A stretch of DNA of 63,369 nucleotides from Paraburkholderia ribeironis. GTDB lineage: Bacteria; Pseudomonadota; Gammaproteobacteria; Burkholderiales; Burkholderiaceae. Location: positions 1 through 63,369 of the forward strand of contig NZ_CYGX02000057.1 of the NCBI RefSeq assembly GCF_900019265.1. The letters are read 5' to 3'. The notes under the pieces are model-generated. The model made no database searches. It was not told where the DNA came from and worked only from the letters and a program-made list of their open reading frames with translations. This document shows positions 52,709 through 61,045 of this stretch, in pieces (within the stretch, counting starts at the first letter, position 1; each line of letters opens with the position of its first letter). Made by a program: the position numbers and the translations under genes.

Positions 52709-53515
52709 TCACTGACGCGCCAGCTCCGCGTCGACAAGCTGTTCGACGTGTGCCGCGAAGCCTATGCGATGCGGCGCGAGATCGTCCCGCAACGTCAGGG
52801 CCGGGATCGTGTACGCGCCGCCGTTCTGCGGCCGGAACGGGATCGGCGCCGTCGTCCACAGATCGTCCAGACGCCGCCCCAAAGCATCGCGGACTTCGCC
52901 ATAGTTCGCCTCGTCGATGCGGCTCGTCCGATAGACCACGAACGGCGGCAGCACGTCGAAGCCGGGGTAATACAGAATGCCGTGCTGGATCGGGAACAAC
53001 ACATCATCCATCGGGCCATTGATGCCGCGCGGACTGTAGTGCGATTCCCAGCCGCCGGTCGTCACCACCAGCATCGCGCGCTTGCCCGTGAACTTGCCCT
53101 CTCCATAGCGTTGGCCCCAACGCGCGTCGGAGTGCTCGCCCACGCCGTAAGCGAAGCCGTACGCGTAGACGCGCTCCACCCAGCCCTTGAGGATCGCCGG
53201 CATCGAGAACCACCACAGCGGAAACTGCAGGATCACCGCATCCGCCCACGTCAGCTTGTCCTGCTCGCGAGCGATATCTTCGCTCTGCAAACCATTCTCG
53301 AACGCATGTTTCGATTCGCGCGACGGATAGAAGCGCTCGCTGGACTGGCGCTCGATGCTGTCGTGCGGATCGAGCAAGGCTTTCCATTTCATCGCGTACA
53401 GATCGGAGACCTGCACGGCATGTCCGGCGCCCTCCAGACGCTTGACCGCGAAGTCCTTGAGGGATCCGTTCAATGATTTGGGTTCGGGGTGCGCATAAAC
53501 GAGAAGAACTTTCAT
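52709..53515 (-). CDS. NAD(P)H:quinone oxidoreductase (flavodoxin-like fold)
   Basis: A 268-residue NQO1/MdaB-type flavoprotein. It begins MKVLLVYAHPEPKSLNGSL (FMN/FAD phosphate-binding loop) and has AVILQFPLWWFSMPAILKGWVERV and VVTTGGWESHYSPRGINGP. Lengths of 190-275 are usual. The start at 53515 coincides with the domain start; the frame upstream is open but non-homologous. It is divergent from a LysR regulator, with a dyad between them, the standard layout for a redox-responsive pair. Confidence 0.9.
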   Translation of the reverse strand: MKVLLVYAHPEPKSLNGSLKDFAVKRLEGAGHAVQVSDLYAMKWKALLDPHDSIERQSSERFYPSRESKHAFENGLQSEDIAREQDKLTWADAVILQFPLWWFSMPAILKGWVERVYAYGFAYGVGEHSDARWGQRYGEGKFTGKRAMLVVTTGGWESHYSPRGINGPMDDVLFPIQHGILYYPGFDVLPPFVVYRTSRIDEANYGEVRDALGRRLDDLWTTAPIPFRPQNGGAYTIPALTLRDDLAPHRIGFAAHVEQLVDAELARQ

Positions 53516-53569
53516 GACCGTGCCTTTGCCTTCGTGACTGAAAGAAACCACGATAGGCCGCGCCGGGGT

Positions 53570-53593
53570 ATATTGGAAATGAATTCCCAATAT
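53570..53593. promoter_or_regulatory. LysR-type dyad between quinone reductase and LysR genes
   Basis: ATATTGG and CCAATAT are perfect inverted arms around a 10-base spacer that itself has GAA/TTC symmetry. The layout T-N11-A fits LysR binding sites. It overlaps the ATG at 53592, which argues that the LysR protein starts at 53607. Confidence 0.65.
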
Positions 53594-53606
53594 GCCAGCT
53601 ATTGCG

Positions 53607-54500
53607 ATGCTTAATCTGCGCAAGCTCGACCTCAACCTGCTGGTCACGCTCGACGTGCTGCTGTCGGAGCACAACGTGACCCGCGCGGCCGAACGGCTGA
53701 ATTTTTCGCAGCCGTCGGTCAGCGTGCATCTTGCCAAACTGCGGGACCTGTTCGGCGATCCGCTGCTGCTGCCCGGGCCGCGCGGCATGCGGCCCACCGC
53801 ACGCGCCGAGGCGTTGCGCGAACCGCTGCGCGAGGCGCTCGAAGCGCTCGAACGCGCGGTGGCGCCGGCCAGCCCGTTCGATCCGGCGGTGGCCACGCAC
53901 ACGTGGCGCGTCGCCGCAAGCGACTACGCCGAATCGACGATCGTGCTGCCCGCGCTGGCCGCGTTGCGCTTGGTCGCGCCGGGCACGCGCCTCGCGGTCG
54001 TCGAAGCGGCGCCGCCGCGCATCGCCCGGCAAGCGGAACGGGGCGAGATCGATCTGGCGTTCCACACGAGCCATGGCGCGCCCGAGGGCTTGCGTCGGCG
54101 TGTGCTGTTTGCCGAACGCTATGTTCTGGCCGGCCGCGCCGGTCATCCGCGCCTGAAGCGCCGGCCGACGCTCGCGCAGTTCTGCAAGCTCGAACACGTG
54201 ATCGTGTCGCCGGATGGCGGCGGGTTTGTCGGCGTCACCGACGAGGTGCTCGCGAAAACCGGTCTCACGCGCAAGGTGGTGCTGTCCGTGCCGCATTTCC
54301 TGATCATGCTGTCGGTGCTGGCGCACACGGACCTCGTCGGCATGCTGCCCGCGCGGCTGGTTCGCGAGTCGAGCGCGGTGCAGATGGTCGAGCCGCCCGT
54401 CGAGGTGCCCGGCTACGAGATGGCGATGCTCTGGCACGAGCGCTCACATCGCGATCCGGCGCATCAATGGCTGCGCGACACCATCGCGGACTCGGTGTGA
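53607..54500 (+). CDS. LysR-family regulator (NodD-like)
   Basis: A 297-residue LysR protein starting MLNLRKLDLNLLVTLDVLL. The HTH is NVTRAAERLNFSQPSVSVHLAKLRDLFGDPLLL with the PGPRGMRPT tail. The effector domain includes GEIDLAFHTS and PHFLIMLSVLAHTDLVGMLP. An ATG at 53592 would add five residues but lies inside the dyad. It probably controls the divergent quinone reductase and itself, responding to an aromatic or quinone-like compound. Confidence 0.9.
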   Translation: MLNLRKLDLNLLVTLDVLLSEHNVTRAAERLNFSQPSVSVHLAKLRDLFGDPLLLPGPRGMRPTARAEALREPLREALEALERAVAPASPFDPAVATHTWRVAASDYAESTIVLPALAALRLVAPGTRLAVVEAAPPRIARQAERGEIDLAFHTSHGAPEGLRRRVLFAERYVLAGRAGHPRLKRRPTLAQFCKLEHVIVSPDGGGFVGVTDEVLAKTGLTRKVVLSVPHFLIMLSVLAHTDLVGMLPARLVRESSAVQMVEPPVEVPGYEMAMLWHERSHRDPAHQWLRDTIADSV

Positions 54501-54568
54501 CGCGGCGGCGACGCAGCGCCGCTCATGCCACCATCGCGCCCAACGCTTCAGCTAGTACGCGCGCCCTC

Positions 54569-55780
54569 TCAAGAACTGGTGCCCAAGGTTTCCGGGCTAT
54601 CCCCCGCACTACCCGAGCCGTCGTCAATCTTCGCGGGCGCTCGCGATTCGGGTCGATGCGTTGCGCTATTGGCCCGCGCAAGCCGCGCTCTGACGTGCCT
54701 GCGCATCGGCTCTTCATAGAAGCGCAGGCACACCAGACTCGCCAGCACGCAGAAGACGATCACCATCCAACCGTTCGACCGTCCGAATCCAAGCATCAGC
54801 GACAACAGCGCAATCGGCAGATGCGTGAGGTAGAGCGAATAACTCGCGTGACCCAGGCGCACCAGCGGCCGCCAGCTCAGGATGCCGAGCACGGGCCGCT
54901 CCATGAGCGCGAGGCCGAGTATCAACGCGGCAAAACACGGTGCGTCGAGAAAGAACGATGGCGCGATGGGCCTCCACATGCTGAGCGTCACGAGCACCAC
55001 CAGCGCGATGCCGACCAGCGCGGTGCCCCGCACATGCTGCGACGTGCCGCGCGAGCGCAGGTGCAGATAGCAGAGGGCCGCGGCGATCCCCAGCACGAAC
55101 TCCGCGAGCCGCGTCAGCGGCATCGCGTAGATCATCGCGCCGCTGCGCGCGAGCGGCATGTACCGATGCAGGAACGCGATCCACGCACCGGTCGCGAGCC
55201 ATACGGCGACACACACGAGTGCAAGCCGAACCGGCTTCAACACGGCCAGACGCCGCAGCAGATACGGGAACAACGCGTAGAAGAACGCTTCGCAGGAGAC
55301 GCTGTCGGATGGTCCGTTCCACGGCTGGTTGAGCGCCGAAAAAGGAAACCATCCGTTGAGCAGCAGCAACTGGCAGATCAGGCTGACGGTCAACGCCAGG
55401 TGGATCGCGTGCTTGAGCGCGTACCACTTCAGCATCAACGACGCGTTGCCGGTGTAAAGCAGATAGATCACCACGGGAACGCACAGCAGCAGACCGAGCA
55501 GGACCACCGGATAAATCCGTGCGACGCGTGCCCCGTAAAAAGAACGCGTGCCGCCATGCACGAGTTTGTCGCGATAGGTGAACGTGAGAATGAAGCCGGA
55601 CAGCACAAAGAACAACGACACCGCCGAGCGGCCGCCGTCGATGAAATCGAATATCGACGATGGCAACGGCAGCAGGTCGTTTTCCGAGAAGTGGGAGATG
55701 ACGACCGCGAACGCCGCAATAAAACGGATGCTGGTCAGAGCAGGGAAAGCACCACCCGACTGGTCTGAGTCCGTCGCCAT
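54569..55780 (-). CDS. Acyltransferase-3 family membrane O-acyltransferase
   Basis: A 403-residue OafA/YrhL-like protein with about ten helices. It has FPALTSIRFIAAFAVVISHFSENDLL near the N-terminus (with the conserved R/H of the family), VSLFFVLSGFILTFTYRDKL and a C-terminal YSLYLTHLPIALL. GGGAGG precedes the ATG at 55780. No SGNH hydrolase domain is fused. Relatives acylate sugars in exopolysaccharide, LPS or Nod factors; no polysaccharide genes lie nearby. Confidence 0.9.
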   Translation of the reverse strand: MATDSDQSGGAFPALTSIRFIAAFAVVISHFSENDLLPLPSSIFDFIDGGRSAVSLFFVLSGFILTFTYRDKLVHGGTRSFYGARVARIYPVVLLGLLLCVPVVIYLLYTGNASLMLKWYALKHAIHLALTVSLICQLLLLNGWFPFSALNQPWNGPSDSVSCEAFFYALFPYLLRRLAVLKPVRLALVCVAVWLATGAWIAFLHRYMPLARSGAMIYAMPLTRLAEFVLGIAAALCYLHLRSRGTSQHVRGTALVGIALVVLVTLSMWRPIAPSFFLDAPCFAALILGLALMERPVLGILSWRPLVRLGHASYSLYLTHLPIALLSLMLGFGRSNGWMVIVFCVLASLVCLRFYEEPMRRHVRARLARANSATHRPESRAPAKIDDGSGSAGDSPETLGTSS

Positions 55781-56083
55781 CGACGCCTCCCGCGATTGTG
55801 CGGGGTCGAATTTACCACTCACGCCCGGGCAGCAAATATCCTGTCAGGCCATTGTTGCCGCAATGGCGGTAACGTCCGCGTTATTGGCGCGAACGGGCGG
55901 GTCGGCGGCGCCACGCGCATGCGCCGCCTCGCCCCGCGCGATCAAGCCGCGCCGCTGGCGCTACCGATCGCCTTCAGTTCGTCGAGCACCTTGTCGGGTA
56001 AGCTCAGGCGTGCCGGACCATGCGCCCGGCTAGAATGCCGCAGCGCCACGCGTGTGCGCATGACGACGCCGCCGCGAGGCACC
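55781..56083. other. Gap between acyltransferase and receiver genes
   Basis: No convincing gene. A minus-strand frame near 56060-55945 ends ARLSLPDKVLDELKAIGSA but has no homology that I recognise and no clear ribosome-binding site. It may be a remnant or chance. Confidence 0.35.
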
Positions 56084-56443
56084 TCAATGCCTGCGCTTGC
56101 CCAGTTGCGCAATCGTCGCCAGAAAAAGCTCCGCGCTAACCGGTTTTTGCAGGCAGACATCCCAGGGAGTCCCATCGCCAAGCGGCGGCGGCACGGCGGA
56201 GTGCACGAGAACGGGCACGTCGGCGAGTTGCGGCAGCGCTCTCAGACGACGGTACAGTTCGGCCCCGTCCATGACCGGCATCATCCAGTCGGTGATAACC
56301 AGGTCGGGAACGTTGCTTGCCGCTCGCTCGAGTGCTTCGGCGCCGTTGCTCGCACAACGCACCTGGTAACCTTCGTCTTCCAGAATCAGACGCCACGCCG
56401 CCAGAATTTCCGGCTCGTCGTCCACTAACAGGATTGAATGCAT
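56084..56443 (-). CDS. Single-domain response regulator (CheY-like receiver)
   Basis: A 119-residue stand-alone receiver domain beginning MHSILLVDDEPEILAAWRLIL. Acidic pocket DD near 8-9, phospho-acceptor Asp in VITDWMMPVMDG (near 52) and Lys in VCLQKPVS are present. No output domain follows before the stop. It is divergent from a soluble histidine kinase 225 bases away, its probable partner. The open frame upstream of the ATG is not receiver-like. Confidence 0.88.
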   Translation of the reverse strand: MHSILLVDDEPEILAAWRLILEDEGYQVRCASNGAEALERAASNVPDLVITDWMMPVMDGAELYRRLRALPQLADVPVLVHSAVPPPLGDGTPWDVCLQKPVSAELFLATIAQLGKRRH

Positions 56444-56667
56444 CAGGGACCGCCTGAATCGTCGGGTTAAACGTCTTGGGGCTCCACCACCGCGCCGCAA
56501 CAAACGTTCCACAAACCCCAATTGCGGTGATAATGGGCAAACCGACGGCGCGGCAGCGCTGCTTCGGGACGCCGACGAGCCCGGCGCGCGGGCACGCTCC
56601 GCGGTCGCATGCGTCGGTGTAGTTCGAGCACATGTAAGTTGTAGAAACTTCACCCCAACGTCCTATC

Positions 56668-57885
56668 ATGACCGACACACACGTCAGTCCGCTGCGCAAT
56701 TTTTCCAACTTCGTTCGCGCCGAACAGACCCGGCTCACTGAGCAATGGACGCATGCCGTTGCCAGCGACATCCACCTCGTCGAAGCCGACAGGCTCACGC
56801 ACCAACAGCTTGTCGATGATCTTCCGGAGATACTCGGCGGAATCTGCGCGGCCCTCGACGCAGAAGACCTCGATTGCGTCGAGCCGTCGATCGAACGCAA
56901 CGCGATCAAACATGGCAAGGTGCGTTGGCGTCAGGGCTACCGGATCGAGGAACTCGTGCGCGAGCTCGATCTCTTTCACGAGGTGCTCGTCGAAGCGCTC
57001 GAAACGTTCGCCCTACGCAACAACACGTTCACGCGCCGTCATGAAAGCCGCGCCCGACGGTTGATCGCCGAAGCGTTCAGCATGCTCACGCAAGCGTCGA
57101 TCAAGGAGGTGGTCAGCGAGCGCGACCGCAGGATCGACGAGTACACCGGCAGACTCGAACGCGCCAACCACGAACTCATGCTGAAGCAACGGCTCGTGAG
57201 CGACCTCTACGAGTCGCGCATGCAGATCACCCGCAGCGTCGCGCACGATCTGCGCAATTTTCTGAACGCGTTTTCGATCGCGCTGCAACTGATCGAACGG
57301 GCGCCGTCCAAAGCCGAGACCGCATTGACGCTCGCGAAGCGCCAGGCGGCGGACATGAAGCAGCTGGTCGACCAGATGGTCGAGTACGCCGTCATGCTCG
57401 GCGACAGCAACCCGCTGACACTCGAACAGGTGGCCCCGCGCGAGCTTTACGATGAACTCGTCGCGTCGTCGCGTCCGCTGATCGAGGCGAAAGGACTGAC
57501 GTTGCACGCATCCTTCGATCCAGCGCTCTCGACGGTTACGTCCAGTCGACTGAAGCTCAAACAGATCGCCGTGAATCTGCTTTCCAATGCGACCAAGTAC
57601 ACGAAGTCCGGCCAGATCGAACTGCAGTTCGCGATGGCCGGTGACAGGCACTGGTCGATGCGCGTCGCCGACACCGGCGTGGGCATCGCGCCCGCGGACG
57701 CGGATCGCGTGTTCGACGAATTCGAGCGCGCCGCCGGCGACGATATTCCCGGCACGGGCCTGGGTCTTGCGATCGTCAGGGAGTTGTGCCGCGAGTTGCA
57801 CGGACAAATCAATTTCGTGTCCCGCGAGGGTGTCGGCACCTCGTTCCAGATCCGCTTCCCGCTAGTGCTCGAGCAATCGCCATGA
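56668..57885 (+). CDS. Cytoplasmic histidine kinase with N-terminal RsbRD-like domain
   Basis: A 405-residue kinase without membrane helices. The N-terminal helical domain (about 15-130; IHLVEADRLTHQQLVDDLPEIL, WRQGYRIEELVRELDLFHEVL) resembles the RsbRD/RsbU N-terminal sensor domain. A coiled linker leads to the dimerisation box SVAHDLRNFLNAFS with the phospho-His near 193. The N box is NLLSNATKYT and the glycine box GTGLGLAIVREL. It faces the single receiver across a divergent promoter region. The likely signal is internal. Confidence 0.9.
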   Translation: MTDTHVSPLRNFSNFVRAEQTRLTEQWTHAVASDIHLVEADRLTHQQLVDDLPEILGGICAALDAEDLDCVEPSIERNAIKHGKVRWRQGYRIEELVRELDLFHEVLVEALETFALRNNTFTRRHESRARRLIAEAFSMLTQASIKEVVSERDRRIDEYTGRLERANHELMLKQRLVSDLYESRMQITRSVAHDLRNFLNAFSIALQLIERAPSKAETALTLAKRQAADMKQLVDQMVEYAVMLGDSNPLTLEQVAPRELYDELVASSRPLIEAKGLTLHASFDPALSTVTSSRLKLKQIAVNLLSNATKYTKSGQIELQFAMAGDRHWSMRVADTGVGIAPADADRVFDEFERAAGDDIPGTGLGLAIVRELCRELHGQINFVSREGVGTSFQIRFPLVLEQSP

Positions 57886-57996
57886 AGCCCGCGCGGCAAT
57901 GACGCTGCGGCGCACGCGTACCGTTAAACTGCCTGCCTGCATCCGAAGCGCAGCCAGCACTGCGCCGTATCCAGACAGTTGACGAGAGACGTGCCC

Positions 57997-58506
57997 ATGA
58001 TTCACATCCGGAGCGCCCGGTTTCCTGAACAACTCGAAGTCGTGCGGGCCATCTTCCGCGAATATGCCGACAGCCTGGGCATCGATCTGAGCTTCCAGGA
58101 TTTCGAGTCCGAGCTTGCCGGCTTGCCCGGCAAATTCGCCGCGCCGCGCGGCGAGGTGCTGCTCGCTTATCACGCTGAGGACCTGATCGGCTGCGTCGCG
58201 ATGCGCCCACTCGACGAAACGACGTGCGAGATGAAACGCCTCTATGTGCGTCCGTCGGGTCGCGGCCTGCAGGCTGGCAGGCGATTGGCGACGCGCATTT
58301 GCGCGAGCGCGCGGCAGTCGGGCTATCGCCGCATCCGTCTCGACACGTTGCCGACCATGCACGCGGCGCGTCGACTTTATGCATCGCTCGGTTTTGAACC
58401 GATTCCGGCTTACGTCTTCAACCCGATCGCCGGCACGATCTTTCTGGAGTGCGATCTGACTCGCGACGTAGACCCGCGGCCATCGCGACGCGGCGCTTCG
58501 CGATGA
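57997..58506 (+). CDS. GNAT-family N-acetyltransferase
   Basis: A 169-residue acetyltransferase starting MIHIRSARFPEQLEVVRAIF. The acetyl-CoA-binding motif is MKRLYVRPSGRGLQAGRRLA (R/Q-x2-G-x-G/A variant), and LDTLPTMHAARRLYASLGFEPI is the typical motif B. GAGAGAC precedes ATG 57997. Substrate unknown. It stands between the kinase and a convergent pair of unknown genes. Confidence 0.88.
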   Translation: MIHIRSARFPEQLEVVRAIFREYADSLGIDLSFQDFESELAGLPGKFAAPRGEVLLAYHAEDLIGCVAMRPLDETTCEMKRLYVRPSGRGLQAGRRLATRICASARQSGYRRIRLDTLPTMHAARRLYASLGFEPIPAYVFNPIAGTIFLECDLTRDVDPRPSRRGASR

Positions 58507-58520
58507 ACGGCGCCGCACGT

Positions 58521-58922
58521 TCACTGCACCGCGCGGCTGCCGCGAGCTGCCGGCAGGCATCCGCTCAGCGCGCCGCCGCGCTCGCTCAGCCCGCGCACCA
58601 CGACCTCCGACGATTTGCCGTCACGCCTCGCCAATTCGGCAAGATCGAGCAACGCGGCGTATCGGGCCGAGCAGTCTTGCGATGCGTCGATCGCGCGATT
58701 CGCGCGAGGGCCGTGAGCCGATGCGATGAGCCCGCCTGTCGCGGCCATCAAACCCGCTGTGGCGATCAGCGCCGCCAGCCCAACGGCCTGGCGGACCTTC
58801 CGTCGCGGCGGCGCTTCGCAACGCGCTTCACGCTCCGTGTCCCAGCCCTTGCCGTCTCTCGCATCCCGACGGGTTCGCAGCAATGCGATGCAGGATTTGA
58901 GTCGCATGGCCGCGCCCATCAT
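58521..58922 (-). CDS. Membrane-anchored protein of unknown function
   Basis: A 133-residue protein: basic cytoplasmic N-terminus, one hydrophobic helix near 49-68 (AVGLAALIATAGLMAATGGLIA), and a C-terminal part with a Cys near SQDCSARYAALLDLAELARRDGK. The proposed ATG 58922 overlaps the end of the upstream exported-protein gene (TGATG), so it is translationally coupled. ATG 58907 is a shorter alternative. No family recognised. Confidence 0.55.
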   Translation of the reverse strand: MMGAAMRLKSCIALLRTRRDARDGKGWDTEREARCEAPPRRKVRQAVGLAALIATAGLMAATGGLIASAHGPRANRAIDASQDCSARYAALLDLAELARRDGKSSEVVVRGLSERGGALSGCLPAARGSRAVQ

Positions 58923-59914
58923 GACCAGTGCGCCGGCACCCAGACACGCCCGACCCAGTGGCCCGGCACCCACACCACTGGGCGGGGCGCCGGCGCGACA
59001 TACACGGTGCGCGGCGCGACATACGCAGCAGGCGGCGGTGCGTAGACGACGGGCGGTGGCGCAACGTACGCGACCGGCGGCGGCACCACGACCGGCTTCG
59101 GCGGCACATAGACGGCCGGCGGTGGCACATAGACGACCGGCGGCGGCACGACCACCGGCTTCGACGCCACCACCACCGTGGTCCCGCCTGTCGCGACAAC
59201 GCCGCTCGTGACCACCGTGCCGCTCGTCGTCACCGTGTTGCTGTGCGTGCCGGTCACGCTGGTGGAGGTCGTCACGACGCCCGGCGCGACTCGCGTGGCC
59301 GTGCCGGAATGATTGACGGTCCCGCCATCCGTGCCGGTCACCGTGCCCGAGCGTGAGCACGTCGAGCCGGCGCAACTGGTCGATGCCGAGTGCTCGACCG
59401 TGTTGCCGTTCGCGCCGGTGATCGAGCCCGACGACGAATACTGCCCCGCTGCGGTCTTCGTCACATCGCCGGAGGTAGTGGCCGTCTTGCCGTCCGGTCC
59501 GGTCAGTGTGCCGGTGTGCGCACAGGTGCCGCCGGCGCAGCTGGTGTCGCCTGCGTGCTGCACCGAGTTGCCATAGCGTCCTGTCGCCGTGCCCGAGTTC
59601 GAGAACTGGCCCGGCGCATTGCGCGTGACGGTGCCGGTGTTGCTCGCGAAGCCGCCATAAGGACCGACCACGCCGCCCGCATGCGAACAGCTGCCGCCGC
59701 CGCACGAGCCGTAACGCGCGCCGTTATAGATGCCGCGCGACGTGTACGCGGTGCCGTGCTGCGACCACGCGAACGCCGATGTGGTGCCGAGCGCGAGCAC
59801 GCTGACGGTTGCGCCGAGGACGAGCTTGCGCAGCGCGCAGCGCGCGGATGAGGCAGAGATGGATGATGCAATACAGGCTGAAGCGGCCGGGACGGCGAAC
59901 CAACGATTTTTCAC
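58919..59914 (-). CDS. Exported repeat protein with Pro-rich C-terminus
   Basis: A 331-residue protein starting at GTG 59914 with AAGGA upstream. The signal peptide spans about 1-48 (ends TTSAFA). Residues about 70-215 form a Gly/Ser/Thr-rich region with repeated SGTxTGxxGNTVxH and TSCAGxTC units, each carrying a Cys pair. The tail is PPPVVYVPPP-type repeats followed by WVPGHWVGRVWVPAHW, a motif found in exported YXWXPGxW proteins. The function is unknown; a surface or matrix protein is plausible. Confidence 0.75.
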   Translation of the reverse strand: MKNRWFAVPAASACIASSISASSARCALRKLVLGATVSVLALGTTSAFAWSQHGTAYTSRGIYNGARYGSCGGGSCSHAGGVVGPYGGFASNTGTVTRNAPGQFSNSGTATGRYGNSVQHAGDTSCAGGTCAHTGTLTGPDGKTATTSGDVTKTAAGQYSSSGSITGANGNTVEHSASTSCAGSTCSRSGTVTGTDGGTVNHSGTATRVAPGVVTTSTSVTGTHSNTVTTSGTVVTSGVVATGGTTVVVASKPVVVPPPVVYVPPPAVYVPPKPVVVPPPVAYVAPPPVVYAPPPAAYVAPRTVYVAPAPRPVVWVPGHWVGRVWVPAHWS

Positions 59915-60461
59915 GGTATGTCCTTGCTGATACCAGCCATGCGTTTCACTGCTGCGTGGCGACAAGCGGACTATAGAAGGACGTGCCGCGTAAATCAGCA
60001 ACGAAGATATGTCATCTTGTGTCACCGTGGCCAGCAACCGCCAGACGCCCGGTGGACAAGGGTCTGCGGACAATGTGCTAAAGCCGTGACATGTTTCGAC
60101 ATAGAGTGTTGCCGTGCGCGAGGATCGACGCCGGGAGTCTTCAGCGTGCCGATGCGCCACCGGTATGCGGCAAGCAGACCTTGCGTGAACGGATGTTCGC
60201 GCGTCAACCAGCATTAGGCGTTACGTGTTGCGAAACGCCTGGCCGCATCAGGCGCGCGTTGCACGATGCATACCTGTCGCGTTATCGCATCGACGGCTTG
60301 TCATATTTTTATTGACAAGCCATGCGGCAAAACGGCACACTCGTTTCCATGTTCACGCACACCTCCATCGCAAAGCGATTAATCATTGGATGCGAGCCAT
60401 CATCGGCTGGCCAATGGGAGCATGTGCGCGTTAGCAGTCTGAATCTGCAAGCAAAACCCCC
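59915..60461. other. Intergenic region with hairpin, possible small RNA
   Basis: No protein gene is supported. At 60295-60321 GGCTTGTCA and TGACAAGCC are perfect 9-base arms around TATTTTTAT. TTGACA (60312-60317) within the right arm could be a -35 element, although no good -10 follows at the right distance (CACACT at 60336). The stretch 60340-60497 ends in an intrinsic terminator, so a small RNA of about 150 bases is possible. Confidence 0.4.
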
Positions 60462-60497
60462 AAGGCCCCGCCGGTAACGGAAGGGGCCTTTTGTTTT
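60462..60497 (+). terminator. Intrinsic terminator in the DUF2917 leader
   Basis: AAGGCCCC pairs with GGGGCCTT around a 12-base loop (GCCGGTAACGGA) and is followed by TTGTTTTG. It lies 41 bases upstream of the DUF2917 start, after 220 bases without a gene on this strand. It is either the end of a small RNA or an attenuator of the downstream gene. Confidence 0.8.
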
Positions 60498-60537
60498 GTG
60501 GGCGCTTCCGTCAGCCGGCTCGATGACGGAGAAGAAG

Positions 60538-60918
60538 ATGGATCAGGCAAGCCCGCAGTGCATGGATGACGACTCGAGTCTGGCTGCATATCAGCACGAC
60601 GAGCGTCCGCCAAGAGTGGTCGTGCTTTTTTCCGTAGTGCCAGGCACGACGCTGACCTGGCGTATCGACGCCGACAGCACGCTTACGGTTCAGGGCGCGC
60701 GCCTCTGGCTCACGCGCATTAGTTCTCCTTACGATCACTGGCTCGCGCCGGGCGGCGAGATCCGGCTCTATCGCGGCGAACGCGTGTGGCTCAGCACGGA
60801 TGGCGATCGCGCTGCGCGCGTGTCATTGACTAGCGCGCTGCCGGCGCGACGCGGGCTGATCGGACGCTGGCTCGGACGGCTCGCGTGGTTGGGCGTCGAG
60901 GCGCCTACGCCGCGTTGA
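60538..60918 (+). CDS. DUF2917 protein
   Basis: A 126-residue DUF2917-family protein. The central domain reads PGTTLTWRIDADSTLTVQGARLWLTRISSPYDHWLAPGGEIRLYRGERVWLS, the family's beta-rich motif with WLT and DHWL. The start at 60538 follows GGAGAAGAAG. No signal peptide is visible. The function of the family is unknown to me. Transcription must pass or begin after the terminator in the leader. Confidence 0.88.
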   Translation: MDQASPQCMDDDSSLAAYQHDERPPRVVVLFSVVPGTTLTWRIDADSTLTVQGARLWLTRISSPYDHWLAPGGEIRLYRGERVWLSTDGDRAARVSLTSALPARRGLIGRWLGRLAWLGVEAPTPR

Positions 60919-60919
60919 T

Positions 60920-60962
60920 GTGGTGAGTGGTGAGTCGTGAGTGGTGAATAGTGAGCGGTGAT
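60920..60962 (+). repeat. Imperfect GTGGTGAGT repeats after DUF2917
   Basis: Five degenerate copies of a 7-9-base unit (GTGGTGAGT, GGTGAGTCGTGAGT, GGTGAATAGTGAGC) directly follow the stop codon. Low-complexity, non-coding. Confidence 0.6.
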
Positions 60963-61045
60963 AGGGGCGACGTTTCCCATATCGTGCCCCGCATGCCGTG
61001 CCGTGCACGTTGTGCTGCGCATGCCCTGCTCCTGCCGCACACCGC

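Noticed and set aside
53903..55768. A 621-codon plus-strand frame overlapping the LysR and acyltransferase genes
   Set aside because: It runs from inside one gene to opposite another, with no homologous content.
60340..60497. tRNA or other known structural RNA before the terminator
   Set aside because: No cloverleaf arms, TTCGA loop or CCA end could be found. It is only a candidate small RNA.
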